64,000 nt of DNA from Planctomycetota bacterium (GCA_024274785.1 JAJSAM010000043.1:48941-112940); one strand, 5' to 3'. Shown: positions 45,038-53,880, numbered from the stretch's first letter. Numbers and translations: made by a program. Notes: generated from the sequence alone by a model not told the origin.

Positions 45038-45285
45038 GGTTGGTTATCGGGGTCGGCTACCGCATGCCGAATCGCCTGGACCCTCCGGCGCACCCACGCT
45101 TCCCGCTCCTCGTTGGCCTCCTCGATCGTCCTGAACTTCCGAAGGCCGCGGGGGATGCCGAGGGGTGCCAGCAGCACCGACAACGCCCACAGACGCTGGA
45201 TCCGGAGAGGGAGATCCGGATCGGCGCCGTCGATCCACAAGGCCTGTCGGGCCTCCTCGGGATCGCGGAACTTCTGAAGCCCCAT
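45034..45285 (-). CDS. small protein paired with a nucleotidyltransferase
   Basis: 83 residues, no membrane segment. QKFRDPEEARQALW near the start and KFRTIEEANEEREAW in the middle are two similar helical repeats. I recall similar small proteins encoded beside nucleotidyltransferase genes, but no function is assigned. Its ATG (45285) directly follows the nucleotidyltransferase stop (TGAGATG). The last codons coincide with the decayed fragment at 44972-45035, so its C-terminus may have been altered by that rearrangement. Confidence 0.6.
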   Translation of the reverse strand: MGLQKFRDPEEARQALWIDGADPDLPLRIQRLWALSVLLAPLGIPRGLRKFRTIEEANEEREAWVRRRVQAIRHAVADPDNQP

Positions 45286-45286
45286 C

Positions 45287-45753
45287 TCAATCCTCCAGGT
45301 CGAACTTGTTCGCGAGCGCGGCGGCGTCGGCCCGGTCGATGGGCCGGAGGGTGTTCCGCTTCATCCGGTACAGCGTCTCCGGTGTTGCCAGGCGGACCGG
45401 AACGCCCGCGATCACCCGCGACTCCCACTTAAGGTCGGAGAAACTCACCGCGGTACCGAGACGCACGAGGATATCGATCGCGTAGTCGGTATCGGGCGGA
45501 CCGTAGCGGATGGTCGGATAGCGCCCCCTGAGATCTTCCGCGGTGATCCCGTCGATTTCGTCGTCGCCCAGATAGACCGGAGCGCCTTCCGCAGCAGGGC
45601 GATGTTCGCATCCGTCGGATCCACGAAGAAGTCCACATCCTCGGTTGCGCGCACGATGCCGTGGAGGTTCAGGGCGACTCCCCCCACCAGGACGTACTCT
45701 ACACGTTCCCGGTGAAGGGCGCCGAGCAGGGCGAGCAGGTCGTCATAGTTCAC
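45287..45753 (-). pseudogene. minimal nucleotidyltransferase gene, frameshifted
   Basis: GTG 45753 with GGAG six bases upstream. The N-terminal frame shows YVLVGGVALNLHG and DVDFFV, the glycine motif and D-x-D of the nucleotidyltransferase fold. Near 45567-45569 the frame jumps. The second frame continues as DEIDGITAEDLRGRYPTIRY and ETLYRMKRNTLRPIDRADA, ending at 45287. One G missing from a GGG run restores the whole protein (about 155 residues). Related proteins are seen in AbiE-like and MNT/HEPN-type modules. The paired small gene downstream still looks intact. Confidence 0.7.
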
Positions 45754-45957
45754 GAGTCACTCCGGTGGCAAGCTGAAGAGGGCGCCATCCGCCGGACCAT
45801 CATAGTCGAGGGGCCATACGGAGTCAGGGCAGACTGCGCCGCCCTGGGCATTCGGAGTCAGGAGAGTACTGAGTACTGAGACGGGAACGATTCTTCGGTA
45901 CCCTAAGTACCCGACCCTGTCTCGCACCATGAACATTCGGAGTTTATATCCGGCATT

Positions 45958-45980
45958 TCATGGTATAATCCATACCATGA
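45958..45980 (+). promoter_or_regulatory. palindromic promoter-start region of the DUF4143 ATPase gene
   Basis: TCATGGTAT (45958-45966) and ATACCATGA (45972-45980) are perfect 9-bp inverted arms around AATCC. The arms and loop include a consensus -10 TATAAT (45964-45969) and the ATG (45977). Transcription would start at about the ATG, so the message may be leaderless. No good -35 is seen. Confidence 0.5.
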
Positions 45981-47122
45981 TCCCGCGTCCCCGCCCCCTT
46001 GATGAGCTTTCTCGCGGCTTGGATCGCCTGCCGATCGTGGCTCTGCTCGGTCCCCGACAATGTGGCAAGACCACTCTTGCCCGCATCATCGCAGCCGGAG
46101 CGGATGGCTGGTATCTGGACATGGAAAGGCCGGCGGACCGACAACGAATCGGGGTCCCGATGCAAGCTCTGGAAGGACGGTCCGGCCTGATCGTCCTGGA
46201 TGAGATCCAGCGCGAACCTTCCCTCTTCGAGATTCTCCGCGTGCTTGCGGACGACCCGGCTACCTCTGCGCGATTCCTGATCCTTGGCAGCGCCTCTCCC
46301 GACCTGGTGCGAGGAGTGTCGGAATCCCTGGCGGGACGAGTCACCTTCGTGGATCTGGGAGGATTTGGCGCCGACGAGGTCGGCCTCGACCAGGTATCCG
46401 AGCTCTGGGTCCGCGGCGGATTCCCGCGCTCCTTTCTAGCCGCCGACGAGGATGCCAGCATGAACTGGCGCCAGGACTTCACACAAACGTTCCTGGAGAG
46501 GGATATCCCCGCGCTCGGCATTTCCATTCCCGCCGAAACCCTGCGCCGGTTCTGGATGATGCTGGCCCACATGCACGCCGAAGTATGGAACGGATCGGCC
46601 ATCGGACGATCTCTCGGCATCAGCGACAAGACTGCCAGGAACCACCTGGACCTCCTGGTCGGCGCCTACATGATTCGGGTCCTGCCTCCGTGGTTTGAAA
46701 ACCTGAAGAAGCGCCAGGTGAAGTCCCCGAAGGTCTACCTGCGGGACAGCGGTCTGCTCCATTCGTTCCTGGGAATCGCCAGTCGAGAGCAACTTCTCGG
46801 GCACCCGAAGCTCGGCTCGAGCTGGGAAGGGTTCGTCATCGAACACGTCCTGAACCGACTCGGAGCCCGAAACGCCTACTTCTGGGCTACCCACCAGGGC
46901 GCAGAACTCGACCTCCTGGTCTTCCACCGGGGTCGCCGCCTCGGTTTTGAGGTGAAGTTCTCGGATGCCCCGGAGGTCTCGCGGTCCATGCACATCGCCC
47001 GGGACGACCTCGGCCTGGACTCGCTCCTGGTCATCCATCCCGGCAAGGACTCCTGGCCGATGTCGGATGGAATCGAAGCCGTGGCGTTCAACGATCTTCT
47101 GGCAAGGCTCGAACAGATCTGA
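45977..47122 (+). CDS. AAA ATPase with DUF4143 C-terminal domain
   Basis: 381 residues. The Walker A GPRQCGKTTLARII lies near residue 29 and Walker B is LIVLDEIQ near residue 74; a sensor-like LGSAS follows. From about residue 200 a winged-helix-like segment (SLGISDKTARNHLDLL) and a C-terminal restriction-nuclease-like DUF4143 region with ELDLLVFHRGRRLGFEVKF (E-x-K) appear. This family is widespread and its cell role is unsettled; some act as stress or defence modules. ATG 45977 is preferred because the promoter palindrome covers it. A degraded partial copy sits 2.2 kb upstream. Confidence 0.82.
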   Translation: MIPRPRPLDELSRGLDRLPIVALLGPRQCGKTTLARIIAAGADGWYLDMERPADRQRIGVPMQALEGRSGLIVLDEIQREPSLFEILRVLADDPATSARFLILGSASPDLVRGVSESLAGRVTFVDLGGFGADEVGLDQVSELWVRGGFPRSFLAADEDASMNWRQDFTQTFLERDIPALGISIPAETLRRFWMMLAHMHAEVWNGSAIGRSLGISDKTARNHLDLLVGAYMIRVLPPWFENLKKRQVKSPKVYLRDSGLLHSFLGIASREQLLGHPKLGSSWEGFVIEHVLNRLGARNAYFWATHQGAELDLLVFHRGRRLGFEVKFSDAPEVSRSMHIARDDLGLDSLLVIHPGKDSWPMSDGIEAVAFNDLLARLEQI

Positions 47123-47129
47123 CTCCGTA

Positions 47130-49463
47130 TCAGAGCGCCTCCAGCACCGCCCGGTTCGCCTCCTTCACGGAGAGCCGCTCGACGTTCAGGGCCGTAACCT
47201 TCGTCGACGCAAACAGCCGACGGAAGTGCCGGCGCTGCAGTTCCGTCCGCTCGAGATTCCGAACCAGCAGGTGCGGGTTCAGGAACGGGGTGGAGTGGCC
47301 GGTGTGGTCCCGACCCTCTTCGACGGTGCGCAGGGCGGTCTCCGGATCGAGCGTTTCGACATCCCTGGCGATGGCGTCCTTGCGAAGCACGATCACGTGG
47401 TCGACGGTCGTCCGCTTGACATGCTTTGCGGTGCCGCCGATCCAGTACGGATCGAGCATCGCCCGGCTCACTCTCGTTGCGAAGTAGCAGTAGGGCGCCC
47501 CGCGCTCCAGCGGGCAGGCTTCGCCCGCGGGGCAGTCGTGGCGATTGCAGTCATCATGGCTGGTGACGACGTTCTCGCACTTGCTCCGGTCGAAGAGCGG
47601 CCCCAGAGCCGGCATCCTCTCCGCGATCTTCGTCTGCATGTAGAGCTTGCGCTCGGGCGTATCCGCGACGGCGCGGCCACCCTGGTAGCGGATGAAGACG
47701 AGGTCCTGGGATACCAGCGCACAGTCCGCGCGCTTCATCATCTCGACCAGGTGCGTGGTCTTGCCGGTGCCGGGGGGAGCGAGAAGCAGCACGCCCTTGC
47801 CGCCGACCTCCACGCAAACGCCGCAAACGGCGTGCAGGTCGTGGATCCGCTCCGCGATGTCGGTGGCCAGGCCGAGCGCCAGGGACCGGAGCTGCCCGTA
47901 GTACGCCGACTTGTAGAAGAAGCCGGTCCGCGTCCGGGAGTTGTAGCAGGCCCTGGTCTCCTTGCCGGGGATCCAGTTCACCGCGTACAGGATGCCGTGC
48001 GGTTCGATGTCGCTCTCGAGCGGCGACGGATACCAGTTCTCGACGAAGAAGTCGTAGAGGTGCGGGCTGTTCGTCCGGAGTTGGATGACCATGCCCGAGA
48101 TGTTCGCATTCCACTCGAAGTACGGCTGGTCCGAGAGGAAGCGGTCCGCCTCGGCCACCATCGCGTCACGCTGCTCGACGGTAATGTCGGTGTCGGTCGG
48201 GACCGTCTCCTTCACGCGCGTCACGGTGTTCATCAGGGTCCGCTTCTGGACCTTGCGCGCCGGGCGGAGCATGGCGATGGCGTCACTGATACGATCCATC
48301 GCCTTCTCGATGTTCTCCATGCTCGTGGCGTAGGAGAGCCGGATGAACGGCGGGGCGCCGAACGCGTCACCGGGAATCAGCGCGACGTGGCCGTGCCGCA
48401 GCAGGTGGTAGGCCAGGCCGTAGGAGTTGCGAATCCGGGCGCCTTCGTACTCGTAGCCGTAGTAGTGCTTGAAGTTCGGGAAGAGGTAGAACGCGCCCTC
48501 CGGCTTGTGGCAGGAGACGTTCGGGATGGTGGAAAGCCGCGACAGCATGGTATTCCGCCGCCGGACGAACTCCTCCCGCATCCGATCGACCTCGTCCTGC
48601 GGGCCGAGCAGGGCCTCGATCGCCGCCATCTGGCTGATGGAGCAGGCGTTGCTGGTGGCGTGGCTCTGCACCCGGCCCATGGCGCCGATCACATCGGCCG
48701 GACCGGCCGCGTAGCCGATCCGCCAGCCGGTCATGGAGTAGGCCTTGCTGACACCGTTGATCACGACCGTATGCGCCTTGATCTTCGGTGAGAGAGAAGC
48801 GATGGAGACGAACTCCAGGCCATCGTAGACGAGCTTCTCATAGATCTCGTCCGCGATGATGATCAGACCCTCGTCCGCGGCCACCTCGCAGATCGCCATG
48901 AGCTGATCGCGAGAGTAGGCGGCGCCGGTGGGGTTGCCGGGGTTGTTCAGGATGATCGCCTTGGTGCTGGCGGAGAGCGCGGCCTTCAGCTCCTTCGCCG
49001 TCAACCGAAAGCCGTTCTGCTCTCTGGTCTCGACGATCACCGGCGTGCCATTGGCGAGGTGCACCATCTCCGGGTAGCTGACCCAGTACGGCGCCGGGAT
49101 GATGACCTCCTCGTCCTTGTTGATCGTGGCGACCATCAGGGTGGAGAGGCTGTGCTTGGCCCCCGAGGAGACGATGATCTCCGTGGCGGGATCGTAGTCG
49201 AGGCCGTTATCGACCTTGAATTTCCGGGCGACTGCCTGGCGGGCCTGGATCATCCCCGAGGCGGGGGTGTACTTCGTGTACCCCTCCTCGATGGCGCGCA
49301 TCGCGGCCTGGCGGATGTTCCGGGGCGTGGGGAAGTCGGGCTCACCCACGGAGAGATTGACGACGTCGATCCCTTCCGCCTGCATCGCCTTGGCTTTGGC
49401 GGAGATCTTGAGCGTCGGGGAGAACCCGATCCTCTTCATCCGCTCGGCGAGCATGGCGTCCAC
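47130..49463 (-). CDS. class I aspartate aminotransferase fused to a P-loop kinase-like domain
   Basis: 777 residues. Residues 1-400 are a complete class I aminotransferase: NNPGNPTG, DEIYEKL, and GVSKAYSMTGWRIGY with the PLP Lys near residue 236. Residues about 430-777 form a second domain with LLAPPGTGKTTHLVEM (Walker A near residue 557), SQDLVFIRYQGG and a Cys/His cluster DDCNRHDCPAGEACPLERG. The P-loop domain resembles the HPr kinase/PEPCK fold, which is an inference. GTG 49463 lies just after the flotillin stop with GGAGG upstream. The genes upstream on this strand are flotillin and a PEPCK-like protein. Confidence 0.78.
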   Translation of the reverse strand: MDAMLAERMKRIGFSPTLKISAKAKAMQAEGIDVVNLSVGEPDFPTPRNIRQAAMRAIEEGYTKYTPASGMIQARQAVARKFKVDNGLDYDPATEIIVSSGAKHSLSTLMVATINKDEEVIIPAPYWVSYPEMVHLANGTPVIVETREQNGFRLTAKELKAALSASTKAIILNNPGNPTGAAYSRDQLMAICEVAADEGLIIIADEIYEKLVYDGLEFVSIASLSPKIKAHTVVINGVSKAYSMTGWRIGYAAGPADVIGAMGRVQSHATSNACSISQMAAIEALLGPQDEVDRMREEFVRRRNTMLSRLSTIPNVSCHKPEGAFYLFPNFKHYYGYEYEGARIRNSYGLAYHLLRHGHVALIPGDAFGAPPFIRLSYATSMENIEKAMDRISDAIAMLRPARKVQKRTLMNTVTRVKETVPTDTDITVEQRDAMVAEADRFLSDQPYFEWNANISGMVIQLRTNSPHLYDFFVENWYPSPLESDIEPHGILYAVNWIPGKETRACYNSRTRTGFFYKSAYYGQLRSLALGLATDIAERIHDLHAVCGVCVEVGGKGVLLLAPPGTGKTTHLVEMMKRADCALVSQDLVFIRYQGGRAVADTPERKLYMQTKIAERMPALGPLFDRSKCENVVTSHDDCNRHDCPAGEACPLERGAPYCYFATRVSRAMLDPYWIGGTAKHVKRTTVDHVIVLRKDAIARDVETLDPETALRTVEEGRDHTGHSTPFLNPHLLVRNLERTELQRRHFRRLFASTKVTALNVERLSVKEANRAVLEAL

Positions 49464-50894
49464 TTACTCCTCCTCCTTCTCCGCCGCGGCGCCGTCCTGA
49501 CCGGCCAGCTTCCTCGCCAGCGCTTTCAGGTCCACACCACCCAGGCTTTCGACGACCTCGGGTAACTGCGCGATGACCTTCGCCACCTGGCCGGTCACCT
49601 TCGCCACGCCGTCGCCGTCGCCACCAGCGTCCACGATCGTGATCCGGTCGATGCGGGAGAGCGGCTCGGAAACGGCTCGCGCCAGCTCCGGCAGCTTCTC
49701 GATGAGCATCTGGTAGATGGCGGCCTCGTTGTAGGCCTTGAAGGACTCGGCCTTCTGCTGCATGGCTTCCGCCTCTGCCTGGCCGCGAACGCGAATGGCC
49801 TCGGCTTCGGCGCCGGCCTCGAGCTTCGCCGCCGCCGCGTGCCCCTTGGCTTCCTCCTCGAGCTTGTAGGCCTCGGCCTGGGCCTCGATCTCGACCTGGA
49901 ACTTCCGAGCCTCGGACGTCTTGTGGACGGTGGCCTCGAGTTCCTTCTCGCGGCGGGCGATCTCGAGAGCCTCGAGCTCGATCATCTTCTCGCGCTCGAC
50001 GATCCGGACCTGGATCTCCTCCGCCTTCAGGTTCTGGCTGCCCTTCTGGCGTTCGAGGTCGTAGGCCATATCCGCGGCGGCCTTCTTCTGGTTCACCTCG
50101 GCGGCGAAGTCGGCGCGGGACATTTCGAAGTCGCGATTGGCCTCGGCGACCTTCGTCTCGGCCTGGAGACGGGCGATGTCACCGATCTTCCGGGCCTCGG
50201 CGGTCTGGATCGTCACTTCCTTGTCCGTATCCGCCTGGGAGATCTCCGCATCACGCTTCACCGCGGCGATCTTCGGCTTCCCGAGGGCGTCGAGGTAGCC
50301 CGAGTCATCGCTGATGTCGATCAATGCGAAGGAGATCAGGTCGAGGCCCATCTTCCGGAACTCGTCCTGCGCCTCCTTCATCATCCGCGAGTTGAATTCG
50401 TCACGGTTCTGGTAGATCTCCTCCACCGTGGACGCCCCGAGGTAGGCCCGGAGCAGCCCTTCCAGCACCTGGCTGGAGATCTCCACGATGGCCGAGGCGC
50501 CCTTGCCGAGGAACTGCTCGGCGGCGATACGGATCTCGGCTTCCGAAGAACCCACCTTCACCTGGGCCAGTCCCTTGCTGTTCAAATGCACGCCGGCCCT
50601 GGTCAGAGCGTGGGAAGCCTTGACGTTGACGGTGCAGATTTCGAGGGGGAGAACCTGGGCGGTCTGGAACGGCGGAATGACGAGCGAGCCGCCACCGACG
50701 CACATCTTGTAGCCGACCGTGCGAAGCGTTCCATCCGGCTCGGTCACCTTCTGACTGAGGCCTCCGGAGACGATCAGGACCTCGTTCGGCCCGACTTTCC
50801 GATAGTTCGTGGCCAGCACGACGAGCACCGCAATGACAAGCGCTGCCAGGACAAGCAGGGTGATGGTCCCTGCATAGGAGGCCAGAAGCTCCAT
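49464..50894 (-). CDS. flotillin-like SPFH-domain membrane protein
   Basis: About 476 residues. One N-terminal transmembrane helix (LASYAGTITLLVLAALVIAVLV) is followed by an SPFH domain (VGPNEVLIVSGG; then IRIAAEQFLGKG). A long coiled coil rich in EA/K repeats spans about residues 220-370. The C-terminal part is typical of flotillins (YNEAAIYQMLIEKLPELARAV). Flotillins organise membrane microdomains. ATG 50894 has GGGAGGA upstream. It lies between the PEPCK-like gene and the aminotransferase fusion, with only a three-base gap to the latter. Confidence 0.88.
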   Translation of the reverse strand: MELLASYAGTITLLVLAALVIAVLVVLATNYRKVGPNEVLIVSGGLSQKVTEPDGTLRTVGYKMCVGGGSLVIPPFQTAQVLPLEICTVNVKASHALTRAGVHLNSKGLAQVKVGSSEAEIRIAAEQFLGKGASAIVEISSQVLEGLLRAYLGASTVEEIYQNRDEFNSRMMKEAQDEFRKMGLDLISFALIDISDDSGYLDALGKPKIAAVKRDAEISQADTDKEVTIQTAEARKIGDIARLQAETKVAEANRDFEMSRADFAAEVNQKKAAADMAYDLERQKGSQNLKAEEIQVRIVEREKMIELEALEIARREKELEATVHKTSEARKFQVEIEAQAEAYKLEEEAKGHAAAAKLEAGAEAEAIRVRGQAEAEAMQQKAESFKAYNEAAIYQMLIEKLPELARAVSEPLSRIDRITIVDAGGDGDGVAKVTGQVAKVIAQLPEVVESLGGVDLKALARKLAGQDGAAAEKEEE

Positions 50895-50943
50895 TGGACT
50901 TCCTCCCGAATCGGCGGACTGCTCCGCCATCAATACGTGTTGC

Positions 50944-52800
50944 CTACCAGTGTCTCCCGGTCATGGGGCGTCTGGGCCTCCGGACCGGCTCATAGTCCTT
51001 GAAATAGTCCGGCATCGGCTTCGCGTCGGCCGTCGTCGGACGGTCGATCTCCACCGGGAACGGCGCCACCTGCGTGCGGCCCCCGCGGGCGATGCTGAAG
51101 GAAGCTTCCGCCGCCCTCCTGATGTCCGGGTTCAGACCTTCCGACGCGATCTGCTCGGTGAATTCGCGACGCCCGTCCACCAGGTCCTGCACGAAGAACC
51201 GGATCTTCTCCTGGTCGTAGAGCCGCTCCGCGGCGTACGGGGAGAGATCGAAGCCCTCGACCTTCGCGATCTCCTGCGTCCCGAGACGCCCTTCCTCGTA
51301 GACGTTGGTGCCGCGCAGGTCGCCGCGCTGGATGGCGGCCATGAGGTCGAGCGGCACCCGCTCCACCTTGCGGATCAGGTTCTTCACTTTCTTCCCGTCC
51401 ACCACCTTCTGCTCCAGGATCTCGCCGACGCCGCCGGTGTTGTACTGGAAGAAGCGGACCTTCCCGGGGTACCGGGCGATCAGGTCCATGATGATGTCGT
51501 GGAAGCGGTTCACCTTGCGGGCCCGCGAGCCCACGATGAACGGGTCGGTCCCGACCGTGCGCACCGACTCGCCGGCCTTCGCCGGCTGTGTGGCGAAGCT
51601 GTGGGTCGACTCGCCCCAGAGGTAGGCCAGGACGGCCTGCATCGGGTCGAGCTCCTGCGCGAACGGCATGATCGTGTTCCGCCTGGTGATGAAGGCGAAC
51701 ATCAGGCCGTCCATCTCGTCCAGTGTCGGCAGGTCCAGGCTCCTCGAGTCGATCCGGCGCTTGAAGAGCCCGACCTTCTGCTTCAGCTTCGTCTTCTGGA
51801 TCACCGCCCGGCCGTTGCCGCAAAGCGACTCGTCGAGGAAGTCCGGGTTGCCCTCCGCGTCGATCATCACGTTCTCATAAAGAGCGCTCGGGTGCGTCAG
51901 GGCGTTGTACATCGCCTCCTGCATGTCCTTGTGGACGTCCGTCTTGACGAAGTACCCGCTTTCGGAGCCGAGGGCGGAGCCGTCGCGTTTCAGGAAGACG
52001 ATGTCGTCCTGTGAAACCTTGGTGTCCTCCCCGCGCTTCGGATCGAGGTACAGGTGGTGGCAGGACCAGGTGGACTTCCCGGTGGCGGTCAGACCGAAGA
52101 AGAAGGCCCCGTGGGTCTTCAGCTTTCCGGTCGGTTCGTGGACCGCCTTCACCAGCTTGGTTCCGGCGTGGAGGCCGAGCATGCCATGCTCGTCGGCGTA
52201 CCACATCGCCTGGCGGAGGAAGCCCTTCTTGTCCTCCCCCATGTAATCGGAGCCGAGGCAGATGTTGATGTTGTGCTCCGGAATGGCGAGCACCTGCTGG
52301 CGCAGGGCGTGCTCCTCCGGAATGTGGATCATGGTGAACTTCGGACCGGGGCTCTTGTCCGGAGCCCGGAGCGTGTTCCCCCACATGTAGGCCAGCCGGT
52401 GGTTTTTCGGATCGGCGGTCGACAGGAAGAGGTTGCAGTTCGGGTTGTACTCCTCGTTCTTGCACATCTGCCGGTGGAGGTGAATCATCGGCATGTTCTG
52501 GATCAGGTGCAGGACCTTCTCGAGCTGCTCTGGAGCCTTCTCGATGATGCTCCGCTGGAGTTCGGTTTCCTTCGGCAGGCGAACCGCCTTGCTGCCGAGA
52601 TAGACCGTCTTCGGCCCGATCCGGCTGGACACCGCCGAGCGCCAGCCATGGGAGCCGAATCTCGTCCGGGTCCCGGTCGCCAGGGCCGGTCCACGCAGGT
52701 CGCCGAGCCTGACCTTGCGGATGGTGGGGCTCAGCAGGACCTGCTTCAGCTTCTCGGCAAATCGCCGGTAAGCTTCCTCGTCGTAGATGTCGCCTGACAC
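50944..52800 (-). CDS. ATP-dependent PEP carboxykinase-like protein
   Basis: 618 residues from GTG 52800, which has GGGGAGG seven bases upstream; the frame is open further upstream but reads as non-coding. FFGLTATGKSTWSCHHLYL near residue 232 is the kinase-1a P-loop, and VSQDDIVFL about 35 residues later is the metal-binding kinase-2 motif. The typical ATP-PEPCK is about 530 residues, so this is a longer, diverged member. PEPCK converts oxaloacetate and ATP to PEP and CO2. The neighbouring aspartate aminotransferase makes oxaloacetate from aspartate, so the set may route aspartate to PEP. Confidence 0.75.
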   Translation of the reverse strand: MSGDIYDEEAYRRFAEKLKQVLLSPTIRKVRLGDLRGPALATGTRTRFGSHGWRSAVSSRIGPKTVYLGSKAVRLPKETELQRSIIEKAPEQLEKVLHLIQNMPMIHLHRQMCKNEEYNPNCNLFLSTADPKNHRLAYMWGNTLRAPDKSPGPKFTMIHIPEEHALRQQVLAIPEHNINICLGSDYMGEDKKGFLRQAMWYADEHGMLGLHAGTKLVKAVHEPTGKLKTHGAFFFGLTATGKSTWSCHHLYLDPKRGEDTKVSQDDIVFLKRDGSALGSESGYFVKTDVHKDMQEAMYNALTHPSALYENVMIDAEGNPDFLDESLCGNGRAVIQKTKLKQKVGLFKRRIDSRSLDLPTLDEMDGLMFAFITRRNTIMPFAQELDPMQAVLAYLWGESTHSFATQPAKAGESVRTVGTDPFIVGSRARKVNRFHDIIMDLIARYPGKVRFFQYNTGGVGEILEQKVVDGKKVKNLIRKVERVPLDLMAAIQRGDLRGTNVYEEGRLGTQEIAKVEGFDLSPYAAERLYDQEKIRFFVQDLVDGRREFTEQIASEGLNPDIRRAAEASFSIARGGRTQVAPFPVEIDRPTTADAKPMPDYFKDYEPVRRPRRPMTGRHW

Positions 52801-53006
52801 GCCGCGACCTCCCCAATTGATATGCCGGTCCGGATCTCTTCGAATCCAGGCCGGCTGCGGAAGCTCCAGTGCGCGAGGAGTGCGATTTCCTCGAAACCGG
52901 GAGGCTAACAGAACCGGGAATTCCGCCGTGCGCAAAAACGGGCGATTTCAGGCGCGATTCCTCAAGGCGTGCACCCGGGAATCCCGATAGGGACGCGGAG
53001 GTTTCC

Positions 53007-53363
53007 ATGAACGTTGAACCAGCGGCAACCGGCGAGGGCAGCACGAGTCCGCTCATGCTCCTCGGAGGCTCGATCGTCCTGATCGTTCTGCTGCTCGCCT
53101 TCTCGAGCGGGGATGTGGACGATTCAGCGAAAACCACCGACGGCAGGACCACGATCAAGGACCTGAGGGGCGGTGGCGGCGGCGTCGGCGCGTTCATCCC
53201 GGGAGGCCCGGCCCCCAATGACCTGCAGGGCGGCGGCCGGTTCTCGGGCGGCCCCAGCGTGGACACCGTCGAAACCGTCCGAGACATGATGGGCCGCCTG
53301 CCCAGAAACCGGAACGATCCGGAACTCTACAACCCGCCGATCCGCGTCCGAACGCCGAGGTGA
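53007..53363 (+). CDS. small Gly-rich single-helix membrane protein, hypothetical
   Basis: 118 residues. One transmembrane helix (MLLGGSIVLIVLLLAF, about residues 17-32) precedes a Gly/Asp-rich, probably disordered tail containing GGGGGVGAFIPGG and GGGRFSGG. No family recognised. GCGGAGG precedes the ATG. It lies divergent to the PEPCK-like gene and upstream of the ABC exporter, separated from it by a long intergenic region. Confidence 0.6.
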   Translation: MNVEPAATGEGSTSPLMLLGGSIVLIVLLLAFSSGDVDDSAKTTDGRTTIKDLRGGGGGVGAFIPGGPAPNDLQGGGRFSGGPSVDTVETVRDMMGRLPRNRNDPELYNPPIRVRTPR

Positions 53364-53645
53364 GGCTCGAAGTAACCGGCTCGTTGGAACGGGTCACCCG
53401 CCCGGATCAGCGCCACACCACAGCGCGGCCCAGCCACAATGGAGGGTCGACCTCCGGGCGACCGTGCCGGCGGTCCGGGAGCGTCACGCTGAATCTGCGA
53501 GCGCCGCGAAGATTTCGAACATCAGTACTGCAGCCCCCCCTTCATCCCCCCGGAATCGCATCGAAAGCGGGATGATCCACGGAGGATACCCGTTCGAAGC
53601 CGAAGCCCGGCGGAGGGTAGCTCCCGTTGGTCGAAATCGGAGTTG
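53364..53645. other. intergenic region without a gene
   Basis: About 280 bases with no credible coding frame or tRNA. It contains hairpin copy 2 at 53445-53463. The structured repeat copy B follows at 53646-53803, and 53804-53880 leads to the ABC transporter start. Confidence 0.6.
53445..53463. repeat. short hairpin, copy 2 of an intergenic pair
   Basis: Stem GGTCG (53445-53449) and CGACC (53459-53463) around ACCTCCGGG. The 24 bases 53443-53466 match 30961-30984 except for two positions, which pair with each other. Confidence 0.5.
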
Positions 53646-53803
53646 GGGGCCGCGCAAGAACAGCTGCGGGATTCGAGGGCTGCTGCATCCCGCCCAGCTG
53701 CGTTGCCCGTCGGTTGAAACCAGTAAGGTCGCGCGCTCCTCGCGCCTTGCCGGGAGGGCGCATCAGCGCTCTCCGTCCCGCGAAGTTATTCTTGCGCGGC
53801 CCC
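53646..53803 (-). repeat. structured dispersed repeat, copy B (158 bp)
   Basis: Terminal arms GGGGCCGCGCAAGAA (53646-53660) and TTCTTGCGCGGCCCC (53789-53803) are perfect inverted repeats. Inner stem CCCGCCCAGC (53689-53698) pairs with GCCGGGAGGG (53749-53758), with one mismatch and one wobble. In reverse-complement orientation it aligns with copies at 33188 and 63861. It lies upstream of the ABC exporter. Confidence 0.8.
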
Positions 53804-53880
53804 TTGGAGCGGGAACTGCCTGAACCAACACCACCGGGGACCGGTATGATCGGTCCTTTCGTATCCCGCGCAGGTGCATC

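Noticed and set aside
42282..45930. Intact transposon or prophage
   Set aside because: No transposase, integrase or phage gene is recognisable; only short repeats and broken genes are seen.
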